Part shown: one piece after another, positions 1 through 8,785 of the stretch | Numbering within the stretch: position 1 is the first letter of the stretch | How the letters are laid out: each line of letters opens with the position of its first letter | Assembly: GCF_008040165.1 (NCBI RefSeq) | Contig: NZ_VRUR01000002.1 | Coordinates: 930,001 to 994,000 of the forward strand | Source: Flagellimonas hymeniacidonis | Lineage (GTDB): Bacteria; Bacteroidota; Bacteroidia; Flavobacteriales; Flavobacteriaceae | Length of the DNA stretch: 64,000 nucleotides | Reading direction: 5' to 3' | Notes under the pieces: model-generated | What the model was told of the DNA's origin: nothing | Databases searched by the model: none | What the model saw: only the letters and a program-made list of their open reading frames with translations | Translations under genes and position numbers: made by a program

Positions 1-576
1 CGATTGATTTGTCTTAAATGAATTGACGGTTATAGACGTTTTGGTACTATTCTTACCTGTTTGAATGAGTTTATAAATGTGTTTCGTCTGCGTGTCAATA
101 CCTAAAAGAATGGATTTTATCTCAGTATTAGAATCTATTGGGGTCAGTTTTACGTACTGAATTTTTCTTCCACCTACATTTTGTAGGATATCCCATTGAT
201 AATTATGTCCAGATCTATAAAATGTGAGCATTTTTGATGGGGTAACATTATTATCATCCTCGGAAACCTGCTCAATGGTAATCTCTTCGTTTTCGGGAAC
301 AATGGTGTATACTTTTTTACCATCATTAAGTTGTTGTGCGCCTAAATAGTCCAACATATATTTATCACCACTGATGGTCACATTTCCATTGGTTTCTTGT
401 TTTATGTTGGCTTCGGTATTCTCCAAAGTAGACTTAAAATCGATATAGATATTGTCGTAGCTCATTGCTTTGGTGTATACCTCATCCAACAAGGTTTTTG
501 CTTTGGATGAGTTTTGTCCATAGGAGAAGGCCCCTATAGCAAGTGCACCGATAAAAAGTAACTGTTTTTTAAACAT
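1..576 (-). CDS. lolA: LolA-like outer-membrane lipoprotein carrier protein (3' end outside window)
   Basis: The frame is open from an ATG at 576 to the window edge, giving 192 residues without a stop, so the protein is nearly complete for a family of about 200-215 residues. It begins with a Sec signal peptide (MFKKQLLFIGALAIGAFSYG, then Q). The mature part has the LolA pattern: an amphipathic N-terminal helix (KAKTLLDEVYTKAMSYDN), then alternating beta strands with DFKSTLEN, GNVTISGDKYMLDY and a late QYVKLTPID segment. LolA ferries lipoproteins across the periplasm from LolCDE to the outer membrane. The start lies 4 bases after the ftsK stop, so the two are probably co-transcribed. The large number of lipoproteins encoded elsewhere in this window would be clients. 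Confidence 0.85.
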   Translation of the reverse strand, partial: MFKKQLLFIGALAIGAFSYGQNSSKAKTLLDEVYTKAMSYDNIYIDFKSTLENTEANIKQETNGNVTISGDKYMLDYLGAQQLNDGKKVYTIVPENEEITIEQVSEDDNNVTPSKMLTFYRSGHNYQWDILQNVGGRKIQYVKLTPIDSNTEIKSILLGIDTQTKHIYKLIQTGKNSTKTSITVNSFKTNQS

Positions 577-580
577 GATG

Positions 581-2944
581 TTATTTTGTTTCATTTTGTA
601 AAAGTTGCTCTAAGGCATACATGTCTGGAACCAAAACCTGGCGCGCTTTACTTCCTTCAAAAGGCCCTACAATTCCAGCGGCCTCCAGTTGATCAATAAT
701 TCTTCCAGCTCTGTTGTATCCCAATTTTAGTTTTCGTTGAATAAGCGAAGCGGAACCTTGTTGTGCTGTAACAATGACTTCTGCAGCATCTCGGAACATA
801 GCATCTCTATCCGCGATATCATAATCAATCCCCGTGCCAGAATCTTCTCCTACATATTCAGGAAGCAAGTGGGCATCTGGGTATGCGCGTTGAGAACCAA
901 TATACTCTGTTATTTTGGCCACCTCTGGGGTGTCTACAAAGGCACACTGCAAACGGGTAACATCATTTCCTTGTGTATAAAGCATATCACCACGCCCAAT
1001 AAGTTGGTCTGCACCCTGTGCATCAAGAATGGTCCTTGAATCTATTTTTGAAGTCACTCTAAAGGCAATACGTGCTGGGAAATTTGCCTTAATAATTCCG
1101 GTAATGACGTTGACAGAAGGTCGCTGTGTAGCAATAATCAAATGAATTCCAATGGCCCGTGCCAATTGTGCCAATCTGGCAATAGGAGTTTCTACCTCTT
1201 TGCCAGCAGTCATAATTAAATCTGCAAACTCGTCAATAACCAAAATAATATAGGGGAGGAACTTATGCCCATCATTTGGGTTCAATTTTCTTGCCTTGAA
1301 TTTTACATTATATTCTTTGATGTTACGAACCATTGCCAATTTCAGTAATTCGTACCTATTGTCCATTTCAATGCACAAGGAATTCAAGGTGTGAATTACT
1401 TTAGTGTTATCCGTAATAATGGCATCTTCAGAATCTGGAAGTTTGGCCAAGAAATGACGTTCGATTTTATTGTAAAGGGTAAGTTCCACTTTTTTGGGAT
1501 CCACCAAAATAAACTTAACCTCTGCCGGGTGTTTTTTATATAATAAAGAGGTAATGACTGCATTTAACCCGACAGATTTTCCTTGACCTGTTGCCCCAGC
1601 CATAAGCATGTGTGGCATTTTTGCCAAATCTACCACAAAGGTTTCATTGCTGATGGTTTTTCCAAAAGCGATAGGAAGTTCCATCTCTGCCTTTTGAAAT
1701 TTATTGGATGCAATCACCGACCGCATGGATACTATTGTGGCATTTTTATTAGGCACTTCTATACCGATGGTTCCTTTACCTGGAATTGGTGCAATGATTC
1801 GGATGCCTAATGCCGCTAAGGAAAGTGCAATATCGTCTTCAAGATTTTTGATCTTGGATATTCGGATACCCGCTTCGGGAACAATTTCGTAGAGTGTCAC
1901 CGTAGGACCAATGGTTGCCTTGATCTGGGCAATTCCAATTTTATAGTTTTTTAAGGTGCTTACAATCTTGTTCTTATTTTCTTCAAGCTCTTCCTGATTT
2001 ATGGTGATACCACCAGAAGCACCGTGGGGGTCTAGAAGATCAAGAGGAGGGAATTTATAATTACCCAGTTCTAATTTTGGGTCAAATTCTCCAAAATCCT
2101 GAACCAGCTTTTCTGCTTTGATATCTTTTTCTTCTTTTTCCTCAGTAACTTTCTCAACCTTTAAATCAATATCCATTTCTTCCTCCTGTGGAAGGTTTAC
2201 ATCCAACCCAGCTTCTGTCTGAAGGGGTGGAATATCTTTTTTGTGTGTATACGTATCAACCACAACAGGTACATCCGCATCTGTACTTAATTCTATGCTA
2301 TTTTCGCCAGCAACAGAAACTTTAGGGTTGGTCTTCTTAAAATCGGATTTGATGTTTTGTTTTTGTGAACGAAAGAAGCTGGCGATTCCCTCTGGGGTAA
2401 AATTGAAGAGCTGAACCAAAATGACTATCAAAACAAAAATCAATAAAAGAAAAACTCCAATTTTTCCTGTATAGTCTTGAAGGAAATCGTTCATTTCATA
2501 ACCAATCAAACCTCCTAAAAGTGGTTGCTCCACAGCGAAAAAACCCAAAGCTACGGAGACCCAAATAATACCTGTTAAACCCCAAATCCATTTTCCAATA
2601 AGCCCTTTTTTATCCAACCCAAGAAAAAGATATAGTCCTGTAACAGCTAGCAACAAAGGGAAAGCAAAGGAAGCAAGGCCAAAGCCTTTGTACATAAAAA
2701 AATGACTTACACCAGCGCCAAACTTGTTCAGTAGATTACTGGCTTGTGCATTTCTGTCCTTAAACTGGGAGAGCATGCTTTGATCTTCTTGCCAAGTAAA
2801 ATAATACGACATAAACGAGAAGAATAGGGCAATACTGAGTACAATTAATAAACTACCCAAAATGATTTTATTTTGTTTGGATAGTCTTAGCGAAAAACTC
2901 TTTTTGGCGGATGTAGGTTTAGATTTTGTCCTCTTCTTTGCCAT
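581..2944 (-). CDS. ftsK: FtsK/SpoIIIE DNA translocase
   Basis: A 787-residue membrane-anchored DNA pump that moves chromosome ends through the closing septum and activates dimer resolution. About four transmembrane helices lie within residues 27-185. A low-complexity acidic/lysine-rich linker (about 200-285) follows, then the RecA-like motor with Walker A GATGQGKS at residues 450-457 and a Walker B region ILVIDEFADL. The C-terminal winged-helix gamma domain (about 715-775, QQGSASLIQRKLKLGYNRAG) reads polar KOPS-type DNA motifs. The linker is short compared with E. coli FtsK (1329 residues), as is usual in Bacteroidota. The gene sits between dgkA and lolA on the same strand; a 64-base gap separates it from dgkA. 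Confidence 0.96.
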   Translation of the reverse strand: MAKKRTKSKPTSAKKSFSLRLSKQNKIILGSLLIVLSIALFFSFMSYYFTWQEDQSMLSQFKDRNAQASNLLNKFGAGVSHFFMYKGFGLASFAFPLLLAVTGLYLFLGLDKKGLIGKWIWGLTGIIWVSVALGFFAVEQPLLGGLIGYEMNDFLQDYTGKIGVFLLLIFVLIVILVQLFNFTPEGIASFFRSQKQNIKSDFKKTNPKVSVAGENSIELSTDADVPVVVDTYTHKKDIPPLQTEAGLDVNLPQEEEMDIDLKVEKVTEEKEEKDIKAEKLVQDFGEFDPKLELGNYKFPPLDLLDPHGASGGITINQEELEENKNKIVSTLKNYKIGIAQIKATIGPTVTLYEIVPEAGIRISKIKNLEDDIALSLAALGIRIIAPIPGKGTIGIEVPNKNATIVSMRSVIASNKFQKAEMELPIAFGKTISNETFVVDLAKMPHMLMAGATGQGKSVGLNAVITSLLYKKHPAEVKFILVDPKKVELTLYNKIERHFLAKLPDSEDAIITDNTKVIHTLNSLCIEMDNRYELLKLAMVRNIKEYNVKFKARKLNPNDGHKFLPYIILVIDEFADLIMTAGKEVETPIARLAQLARAIGIHLIIATQRPSVNVITGIIKANFPARIAFRVTSKIDSRTILDAQGADQLIGRGDMLYTQGNDVTRLQCAFVDTPEVAKITEYIGSQRAYPDAHLLPEYVGEDSGTGIDYDIADRDAMFRDAAEVIVTAQQGSASLIQRKLKLGYNRAGRIIDQLEAAGIVGPFEGSKARQVLVPDMYALEQLLQNETK

Positions 2945-3008
2945 TCAATTATTTAATAATGGGGCTAATTTACAAATTTACGTTGCTAAAGGTGTTAACA
3001 GATGTTAC

Positions 3009-3374
3009 TCAAACAAATTTTGGCAGATAAATGATGAAACCAATAATGCTTGCGATAATGGATACTATCATAACGGCACCAGCAGAGATATCTTTTATAA
3101 AACCAATTTTTGGGTCGTTATTGGGTTGAATATAATCTGATATTTTTTCAACAGCAGTGTTTAGACCTTCTATGCCCATAACCATACCAATAGCCATTAA
3201 TTGCATCACCCATTCCACATGCGAAATTTCAAAGTAAAAACCAGCACCGGTCATTACTAGCGCAATCACAAATTGAATCTTAATGCTGGATTCGGTTTTC
3301 AAAAGTAGAAACATCCCTTTTAAAGCAAAACCAACACTCTTGATCCTATTTTGTATGAATGATTCTTTAGGCAT
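3009..3374 (-). CDS. dgkA: diacylglycerol/undecaprenol kinase family membrane protein
   Basis: A 121-residue protein with three hydrophobic helices, the usual size of the DgkA/UndPK family. These integral inner-membrane kinases phosphorylate diacylglycerol or undecaprenol. The active-site signature is present as EGLNTAVEKISDYI followed by KDISAGAVM, where the two Glu and the Asp are the family's Mg-ATP and catalytic residues. The ATG lies inside the end of tpx (8-base overlap), implying translational coupling. Whether the lipid substrate is diacylglycerol or undecaprenol cannot be told from sequence; Gram-positive relatives use undecaprenol. Confidence 0.9.
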   Translation of the reverse strand: MPKESFIQNRIKSVGFALKGMFLLLKTESSIKIQFVIALVMTGAGFYFEISHVEWVMQLMAIGMVMGIEGLNTAVEKISDYIQPNNDPKIGFIKDISAGAVMIVSIIASIIGFIIYLPKFV

Positions 3375-3873
3375 TCATCAACGCTTGGAGTGCAGCTTTA
3401 TAATTGGGCTCGTCCGCTGTTTCTTGAACTTGTTCTGTGTGAATAATTTGTCCATCCTGATTCAATACAACAATAGATCTAGAAAGGAGTGATTCAAACG
3501 CGCTGTCTGCAAAAGCAACACCATATTCTTGTCCGAAGCTTCCTGTTTTATAATCGGAAAGCATTTCTACATTTTCAATTCCTTCTGCTCCACAAAAACG
3601 TGTTTGTGCAAAAGGTAGATCTTTGGAGATGCACAAAATTTTTGTGTTTTCCAATTTAGCAGCTTCTTCGTTAAATTGCCGCACCGATTTTGCGCAAGTA
3701 CCTGTATCAACGCTTGGAAAGATGTTTAACACCACTTTTTGTCCGCTGTAATCTGAAAGAGAAACCTCTGAGAGGTCAGATTTTGTAAGTTTAAAATTTG
3801 GTGCAGTCGTATTGATTGATGGTAATTCCCCAACGGTATTTGCTGGATTTCCACCTAGTTTTATTGATGCCAT
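3367..3873 (-). CDS. tpx: thiol peroxidase (Tpx-type peroxiredoxin)
   Basis: A 168-residue atypical 2-Cys peroxiredoxin that reduces hydroperoxides with thioredoxin as electron donor. The peroxidatic cysteine is C60 in FPSVDTGTC and the resolving cysteine is C94 in TRFCGAEG; spacing and positions match the Tpx family (E. coli C61/C95). The N-terminus has the typical AxIKLGGNPxxTxGELP start, which supports the chosen ATG. It has no signal peptide, so it should be cytosolic. It overlaps dgkA by 8 bases and is probably the first gene of the tpx-dgkA-ftsK-lolA run, since 91 bases separate it from the upstream antiporter gene. Confidence 0.95.
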   Translation of the reverse strand: MASIKLGGNPANTVGELPSINTTAPNFKLTKSDLSEVSLSDYSGQKVVLNIFPSVDTGTCAKSVRQFNEEAAKLENTKILCISKDLPFAQTRFCGAEGIENVEMLSDYKTGSFGQEYGVAFADSAFESLLSRSIVVLNQDGQIIHTEQVQETADEPNYKAALQALMNA

Positions 3874-3964
3874 TTTGTTAAAATTTATTTTGGTGTGAAG
3901 GTAAAAATATTACTGTTTGCAAAGATTGTTCTTGTAAAATATTTAACCAGAATTTATAAGACTG

Positions 3965-5458
3965 CTATGATGCTGATTGTGGAGTGGCCAATTGTTTAAT
4001 TTTTATTTGCAAGGCAGCAAACAATAATGTGGTAAAAGGACTCAACCAATTAAAAATAGCATATAGGAAATATTCCCCAACGCCAACACCGAGAACACCA
4101 CTATGATAAGCGCCACAAGTGTTCCAAGGAACCAAAACCGACGTTACCGTTCCTGAATCTTCAAGGGTCCTACTGAGGTTTTCCGGAGCCAAGCCTCGTT
4201 CTTTATATGCCTTAGAGAACATTTTACCAGGCACTACAATCGCTAGATATTGGTCCGATGCGGTCACGTTTAAAGCCAAGCAACTTCCTACGGTGCTTGC
4301 AAAAAGCCCAAAAGTGGTCTTTGCCATGCTTAGCAGTGATTTTGTGATGCGCTGTAGTGCGCCAATACCGTCCATAACGCCCCCAAAAACCATTGCACAA
4401 ACAATTAACCAAATGGTTCCTAGCATACCGGACATGCCTCCTGAGGAAAATAAATCATTTAATGCTGGGTCGTTTGTGGCAATATTGGTGTCCACTGTTA
4501 TGGCATTTAAAATTCCTTTATAACCGGATTCAAAATTTAGGCTTGTGCCTCCGCCAATCGTAGTTACAATTTCTGGTTGAAAAATTAAAGCAAACACACC
4601 CCCGAGTAAAGTTCCGATTAGCAGGGCCAATAGGGGAGGAGCTTTTTTAACAATTAGAAAGATGACAACAACTGGCACTATAAAAAGCCATCCATTGATA
4701 TTGAAGGTAGCACTGATATTTTGCAAAATGGCATCTGTATCGGCAACCCCGGAGGAGTCTAGCGTAAAACCTAAAATAATAAAGACCACAAGGGTCACGG
4801 AAATTGTTGGGATCGTAGTCCAGGCCATATACCGTATATGGGAAAATAAATCACCCCCAGCCATAGCCGGAGCGAGATTTGTTGTATCACTTAAAGGCGA
4901 CATTTTATCTCCAAAGTAAGCTCCAGATAATACTGCACCTGCAGTCATCCCCAAAGAGATGCCCAAAGCTTCTCCTATGCCTATTAAGGCAATACCCACA
5001 GTTGCAGCAGTTGTCCAGCTACTTCCAGTAGCAATAGAAATGATGGCACAAATAATAACACAGGCGGCTAGAAAAATAGTAGGGTTTAGTATTTGCAAGC
5101 CGTAATAAATCATGGCGGGAATAATACCACTGACCAGCCATGTTCCTGAAAGTGCCCCTACCATTAATAATATCAGCAGTGCACCAGTAGTGGACTTCAC
5201 ATTTTCAGCCACTTCGGCTAACATCTGCTTGTAAGAAACTTTATTAAAAAAGCCAACTATGGCTGCTACAGCACCTCCTAATAATAGAATAAATTGGTTA
5301 GAGCCACTTAAGGCGTCATCGCCAAAAACGTATACATTGTATGCCAGCATAGCCACCAATGCAAAAACGGGGATTAACGCCTCCCAAATATTCAGTTCTC
5401 TATTTTCAATGATTTGTTCGTCTTCGCGGTATTTGGCTTTCTTCTTTTTTTCTGACAT
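3965..5458 (-). CDS. nhaC: NhaC-family Na+/H+ antiporter
   Basis: A 497-residue polytopic inner-membrane protein with about 11-12 hydrophobic helices after a charged cytosolic N-terminus (MSEKKKKAKYREDEQ). NhaC-type features include GSSWTTAATVGIALIGIGEA, GAVLSGAYFGDKMSPLSDTT and the conserved APAMAGGDLFSHIRYM loop. Length fits NhaC (about 450-500). The family exchanges Na+ for H+, and some members carry organic acids such as malate/lactate, so the exact substrate is uncertain. It stands apart from its neighbours (91 and 71 bases) and may have its own promoter. Confidence 0.88.
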   Translation of the reverse strand: MSEKKKKAKYREDEQIIENRELNIWEALIPVFALVAMLAYNVYVFGDDALSGSNQFILLLGGAVAAIVGFFNKVSYKQMLAEVAENVKSTTGALLILLMVGALSGTWLVSGIIPAMIYYGLQILNPTIFLAACVIICAIISIATGSSWTTAATVGIALIGIGEALGISLGMTAGAVLSGAYFGDKMSPLSDTTNLAPAMAGGDLFSHIRYMAWTTIPTISVTLVVFIILGFTLDSSGVADTDAILQNISATFNINGWLFIVPVVVIFLIVKKAPPLLALLIGTLLGGVFALIFQPEIVTTIGGGTSLNFESGYKGILNAITVDTNIATNDPALNDLFSSGGMSGMLGTIWLIVCAMVFGGVMDGIGALQRITKSLLSMAKTTFGLFASTVGSCLALNVTASDQYLAIVVPGKMFSKAYKERGLAPENLSRTLEDSGTVTSVLVPWNTCGAYHSGVLGVGVGEYFLYAIFNWLSPFTTLLFAALQIKIKQLATPQSAS

Positions 5459-5529
5459 TAGTTGGAGTTTGGTAAAAGGTAATATTACGATTTTGAACCT
5501 TGTTCTCCAAACAGAGTTTCTAAAGCAAT

Positions 5530-6750
5530 TTAAACCAAGACTGTGCTATTCTCGAGAATATTCAATCTTTCCATACAAGAACGCATTGCTAAATAGGTTC
5601 TGTGGATATCATTATCCAAGCCTATTGAAAAACGTATGAGTCCTTGAGAAAGCCCCAACGCTTCCTGCTCTTCCAAAGGAATTTCTGAGGAAGTGGAGGT
5701 ACCTGGTGCACTAAATAAGGTTTTATAAAAACCAAGACTAACGGCTAGGTAGCCCAATTTTTCTTCTTGCATCAGTTCCATTAGCGCATTTGCTTTGTCC
5801 AAACTGCCAACATCCAAAGTCATTAATCCGCCATAACCATACTCTTTATTCATTTGTGCTGTCATGATTTTATGACCAGAATGATGTTCCAAACCTGGAT
5901 ACACCACTTTAAGACCATCTTTTTGAAACTGTTCCGCCAAATATTGCGCATTTTCACCATGCTTTTTGATTCGGATATGAAGGGTTCGCATGTTTTTAAG
6001 GACCGAAGCTGCCCTTAAGCTATCCATGGTGCTTCCTAAGAGCATACCTGCTCCGTTGTTAACATCTTTCAGGCTTAAACAGAAATCTTTTGAAGCACAT
6101 ACCGCACCTGCAACGCAGTCACTACTTCCATTGATGAATTTGGTTAAGCTATGTACAACAATATCCGCTCCCAATTTGGCTGCATTAATGCTTAGTGGGG
6201 CAAAAGTGTTGTCCACAACCAAAGGGATACTATGTTTTTTTGCAAGTTTGGAGAGCGATTGAATATCTGCTACTTCAAGCAAAGGATTGCTCACAGATTC
6301 GCAATAAATCATTTTAGTATTTGAAGTAATGGATGCAGCTACTGAATCTATATCCGTAATGTCAACAAATGTGGTAGAGATATTAAACTTCTTTAAAAAG
6401 TTTTTGAGAAATGCATAGGTGCCTCCGTAGATGGTTCTACTACAGACAATATGATCGTTTGCATTGCAAAGTTGAAGTATCACAGCACTAATTGCACCCA
6501 TTCCACTAGCATAGACATTGGCCGATTCGGTTCCTTCAAGCTGTGCCATGGCTTCACCCAAATATAAATTTGAAGGGGAAGAATGCCTGCTATAGAGATA
6601 ACAGCCCTCGGTATTGCCCTCAAACGTATCGAACATGGTTTTTGCAGATAAAAAGGTATATGTTGAAGAATCGGAAATGGAAGGATTTACCCCTCCAAAT
6701 TCTCCAAAATATTGTAAGTCTTGGATATTGTCTGATGCTTTATAATTCAT
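5530..6750 (-). CDS. Cys/Met metabolism PLP-dependent enzyme, methionine gamma-lyase-like
   Basis: A 406-residue fold-type I PLP enzyme of the trans-sulfuration family. The Schiff-base lysine is K204 in VVHSLTKFINGSSD. Other family marks are YSRHSSPS (PLP phosphate and substrate binding), MGAISAV, ESVSNPLLEVADI and VVDNTFAP. The family includes methionine gamma-lyase and the cystathionine lyases and synthases. Methionine gamma-lyase is favoured because an Lrp-type regulator is divergently encoded, as with mdeA/mdeR in Pseudomonas putida. The residue corresponding to the P. putida active-site Cys116 appears to be Gly (RTIYGGTYAF, G110), so the exact activity is open. The usual GHSD after the lysine is GSSD here. 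Confidence 0.85.
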   Translation of the reverse strand: MNYKASDNIQDLQYFGEFGGVNPSISDSSTYTFLSAKTMFDTFEGNTEGCYLYSRHSSPSNLYLGEAMAQLEGTESANVYASGMGAISAVILQLCNANDHIVCSRTIYGGTYAFLKNFLKKFNISTTFVDITDIDSVAASITSNTKMIYCESVSNPLLEVADIQSLSKLAKKHSIPLVVDNTFAPLSINAAKLGADIVVHSLTKFINGSSDCVAGAVCASKDFCLSLKDVNNGAGMLLGSTMDSLRAASVLKNMRTLHIRIKKHGENAQYLAEQFQKDGLKVVYPGLEHHSGHKIMTAQMNKEYGYGGLMTLDVGSLDKANALMELMQEEKLGYLAVSLGFYKTLFSAPGTSTSSEIPLEEQEALGLSQGLIRFSIGLDNDIHRTYLAMRSCMERLNILENSTVLV

Positions 6751-6765
6751 TGGAATACTTTTATG

Positions 6766-6796
6766 TAAATGTATTTCGTTATAGTGTTAAAGTCAA
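6766..6796 (-). promoter_or_regulatory. candidate Bacteroidota promoter for the PLP-lyase gene
   Basis: Read on the minus strand there is a TTG (6794-6796), then 20 bases, then TACATTTA (6766-6773). This resembles the Bacteroidota vegetative promoter (TTTG or TTG at -33, TAnnTTTG at -7), with the last base A instead of G. It would start transcription roughly 10 bases before the ATG at 6750. Pattern match only. Confidence 0.35.
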
Positions 6797-6832
6797 TCAT
6801 TATTAATGTTTATAGATTTATTTCCTATATTT

Positions 6833-6847
6833 TTCTAATTATTAGAA
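6833..6847. promoter_or_regulatory. palindrome, candidate Lrp/AsnC operator (distal)
   Basis: TTCTAATTATTAGAA is a perfect 7+1+7 palindrome located between the divergent PLP-lyase and Lrp-family genes. Lrp/AsnC regulators bind AT-rich imperfect palindromes of about 13-15 bases, usually several in a row. It lies upstream of the candidate lyase promoter, an activator-like position. Confidence 0.5.
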
Positions 6848-6866
6848 TATTAAACTAAATTTGATT

Positions 6867-6882
6867 TGATATCTCGATATCA
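6867..6882. promoter_or_regulatory. palindrome, candidate Lrp/AsnC operator (proximal)
   Basis: TGATATC-TC-GATATCA is a perfect 7-bp inverted repeat with a 2-base spacer. It ends 17 bases before the ATG of the Lrp-family gene. Its centre is about 35 bases (some 3.3 helical turns) from the centre of the TTCTAATTATTAGAA palindrome, so both could be on one DNA face. The position suits autoregulation. Confidence 0.5.
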
Positions 6883-6899
6883 GTAGAAAAAACATCAGG

Positions 6900-7358
6900 A
6901 TGAAACTGGATGAAACCGACAAGCAGCTCATAAAATTGCTACAAGAGGATTGTAAAAAGACTACCAAGTATTATGCGGATATTTTGCAACTATCCAAAAC
7001 CGCTGTTTATGAGCGCATTCGACGTCTAGAGCGTAACGGGGTTATTACCAATTATGTGGCCTTGGTTGATAAGGAGAAAGTACATCGAAATTTTACCGTT
7101 TTGTGTCATATTAAATTGGTGCAACATACAAAGGAAAATGTATTGCGGTTTGAACGGGAAATTTTAAAATTGGAAGAGGTTTCTGAATGTTTTCATGTAA
7201 GTGGGGATTACGATTATATCTTAAAAATTAATATGGAGAACATGGAAAGTTATAGGGCTTTTATGGTAACCAAACTTACGGCGATAAGCAATATTGGAAG
7301 CACTCAAAGTTCCTTTTCTATAAGTGAAGTAAAGAATACCCCCTCTGTGCATATTTAG
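6900..7358 (+). CDS. Lrp/AsnC-family transcriptional regulator
   Basis: A 152-residue protein of typical family length. The N-terminal winged helix-turn-helix (about 4-60) begins LDETDKQLIKLLQEDCKKT and contains the recognition helix SKTAVYERIRRLERNGVI. A RAM/AsnC effector-binding domain follows (about 68-145; VALVDKEKV, VSECFHVSGDYDYILKI). These proteins form dimers and octamers and respond to amino acids. Its divergent partner is a methionine/cysteine PLP lyase, so the likely target is that gene, with a sulfur amino acid or 2-oxo acid metabolite as effector (inference). Two palindromes in the shared 149-base intergenic region are candidate operators. Confidence 0.92.
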   Translation: MKLDETDKQLIKLLQEDCKKTTKYYADILQLSKTAVYERIRRLERNGVITNYVALVDKEKVHRNFTVLCHIKLVQHTKENVLRFEREILKLEEVSECFHVSGDYDYILKINMENMESYRAFMVTKLTAISNIGSTQSSFSISEVKNTPSVHI

Positions 7359-7467
7359 CAAAGTTTAACGTAAATCCATGTTAAAAGGGGGTTCGTATTG
7401 GGATGATATTCCTAAATTTTTGGTCACATCAAAAAACGAACAACAATCAAAAAACAACTTTTTAAGC

Positions 7468-7857
7468 ATGAATTTCCGTATTCGAGTTTTGCTCACGATA
7501 CTGGCAACAGTTATTGGAGGGCTATCGCTAGTACTGTATACCACCATTTCACAAGATATACTATTTGATAATTTAAGCTTCTGCACATCCACAAACCAAG
7601 AACTGATTCTTGGGAGTATGGCTTTTTTTACATCCGCTGTCTTGGCAGGCTTTATTGCTACATTAATTGTGGTAAAGGACAATTATTTGCCTCACAGCGT
7701 AATCTCGCTTTTCATTGTAGCAAAAATGTCTTTTGCGGTGCTATGCGGACAATGGCATGGACCGTTATGGTTTGAAACCGGAATACACCTGTCGCTTATT
7801 GGTGGAATTTGGTTAGGAAGATATGGTGCTGTAAAATTTCCGTTGGCGCCGATGTAA
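7468..7857 (+). CDS. small membrane protein of unknown function
   Basis: A 129-residue protein with about four hydrophobic helices: residues 3-24, 49-70, 76-97 and 105-125, the third carrying KMSFAVLCGQWHGPLWF. I do not recognise the family. The frame is open from an ATG at 7378, which would add 30 polar residues. I chose the ATG at 7468 because a membrane segment begins immediately after it (MNFRIRVLLTILATVIGGLS). The end meets the convergent aldo/keto reductase gene with a 7-base gap. Confidence 0.6.
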   Translation: MNFRIRVLLTILATVIGGLSLVLYTTISQDILFDNLSFCTSTNQELILGSMAFFTSAVLAGFIATLIVVKDNYLPHSVISLFIVAKMSFAVLCGQWHGPLWFETGIHLSLIGGIWLGRYGAVKFPLAPM

Positions 7858-7864
7858 ATTGAAA

Positions 7865-8785
7865 TTATAAAGATTTCAGATAAGACAGCATTTTATTTCT
7901 AGTATTACTATCTGGTATTTTGCCAAGTCCGGCACTCATATTATCAATCATATGATGGGGCTTTGACGTTCCTGGGATGACGCAGCCTACATTTTTATTG
8001 GATAGGATAAATTTTAAAAAATATTGCCCCCAGCTGTTTATATCCTGCTCTTTTGCCCATTCTGGCAAAACTTTCCCCCTGGTCAACCTGAATAATGATC
8101 CACTTTCATAAGGTTGATTTATGATGGTTGCGGTTCCATACTTTTCAGCAGTTTCAAATAAGGAGTTTTCAGCATGTCTGGATCGGATGGAATAATTAAA
8201 CTGAACAAAATCGGGTCTTTCTGCCTTAATGATTTTTTCCAACGTGCTATGCGAAGAATCAACATAATGTGTAATGCCCCAATACCGAATCTTTTGCTGC
8301 TCTTTCCATGCCTTAAGTGTTTTCACATGCGTTTGCCAGTCCACTAGATTATGGATCTGTATCAAGTCCATTTTATTTCTTTGCATTTTCTGGAAAGATG
8401 CATCCATTTGACGAATGCCGGCTTGTTCCCCAGATATCCAAACTTTAGTGGCATAAAACAGCTTGTTTCCAAAATCTTGTTTGCTGGTAAGATCTCCAAC
8501 CACTTTTTCCGAACTTCCATACATAGGGGAGGAGTCAATCACAGTTCCACCCATACGGTACATTTCATAAAGAACTTGACTTAAAACCTTGCGTTGTTCT
8601 TCATTATTGCCAACGTCAAAAGTTTGCCAAGTACCCAAGCCAACTACAGGCAATTCCTCACCTGTAGAAGGGATAATTCGTTTAAATATTTTTCTATCAG
8701 AAGGCATAAAAGAATATAGCGAAAGTCCAATTCCCGCTAAAAGTGATAATTTTAAGGTTTCCCTACGGTTATACATTGTTTTCAT
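7865..8785 (-). CDS. Tat-exported aldo/keto reductase
   Basis: A protein of about 306 residues with the AKR fold and tetrad: Asp and Tyr in TVIDSSPMYGSSEKVVGD, Lys in FYATKVW, His in MDLIQIHNLVDW. A later GVGCVIPGTSKP-like segment (NVGCVIPGTSKPHHM) binds the NADP phosphate in this family. The N-terminus carries a twin-arginine motif (NRRETLK) and a hydrophobic stretch (LSLLAGIGLSLYSF), so it is probably exported folded with its cofactor. Possible starts are ATGs at 8797, 8785 and 8776; all keep the RR motif and overlap the end of the upstream transporter gene. The physiological substrate is unknown. Confidence 0.85.
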   Translation of the reverse strand: MKTMYNRRETLKLSLLAGIGLSLYSFMPSDRKIFKRIIPSTGEELPVVGLGTWQTFDVGNNEEQRKVLSQVLYEMYRMGGTVIDSSPMYGSSEKVVGDLTSKQDFGNKLFYATKVWISGEQAGIRQMDASFQKMQRNKMDLIQIHNLVDWQTHVKTLKAWKEQQKIRYWGITHYVDSSHSTLEKIIKAERPDFVQFNYSIRSRHAENSLFETAEKYGTATIINQPYESGSLFRLTRGKVLPEWAKEQDINSWGQYFLKFILSNKNVGCVIPGTSKPHHMIDNMSAGLGKIPDSNTRNKMLSYLKSL

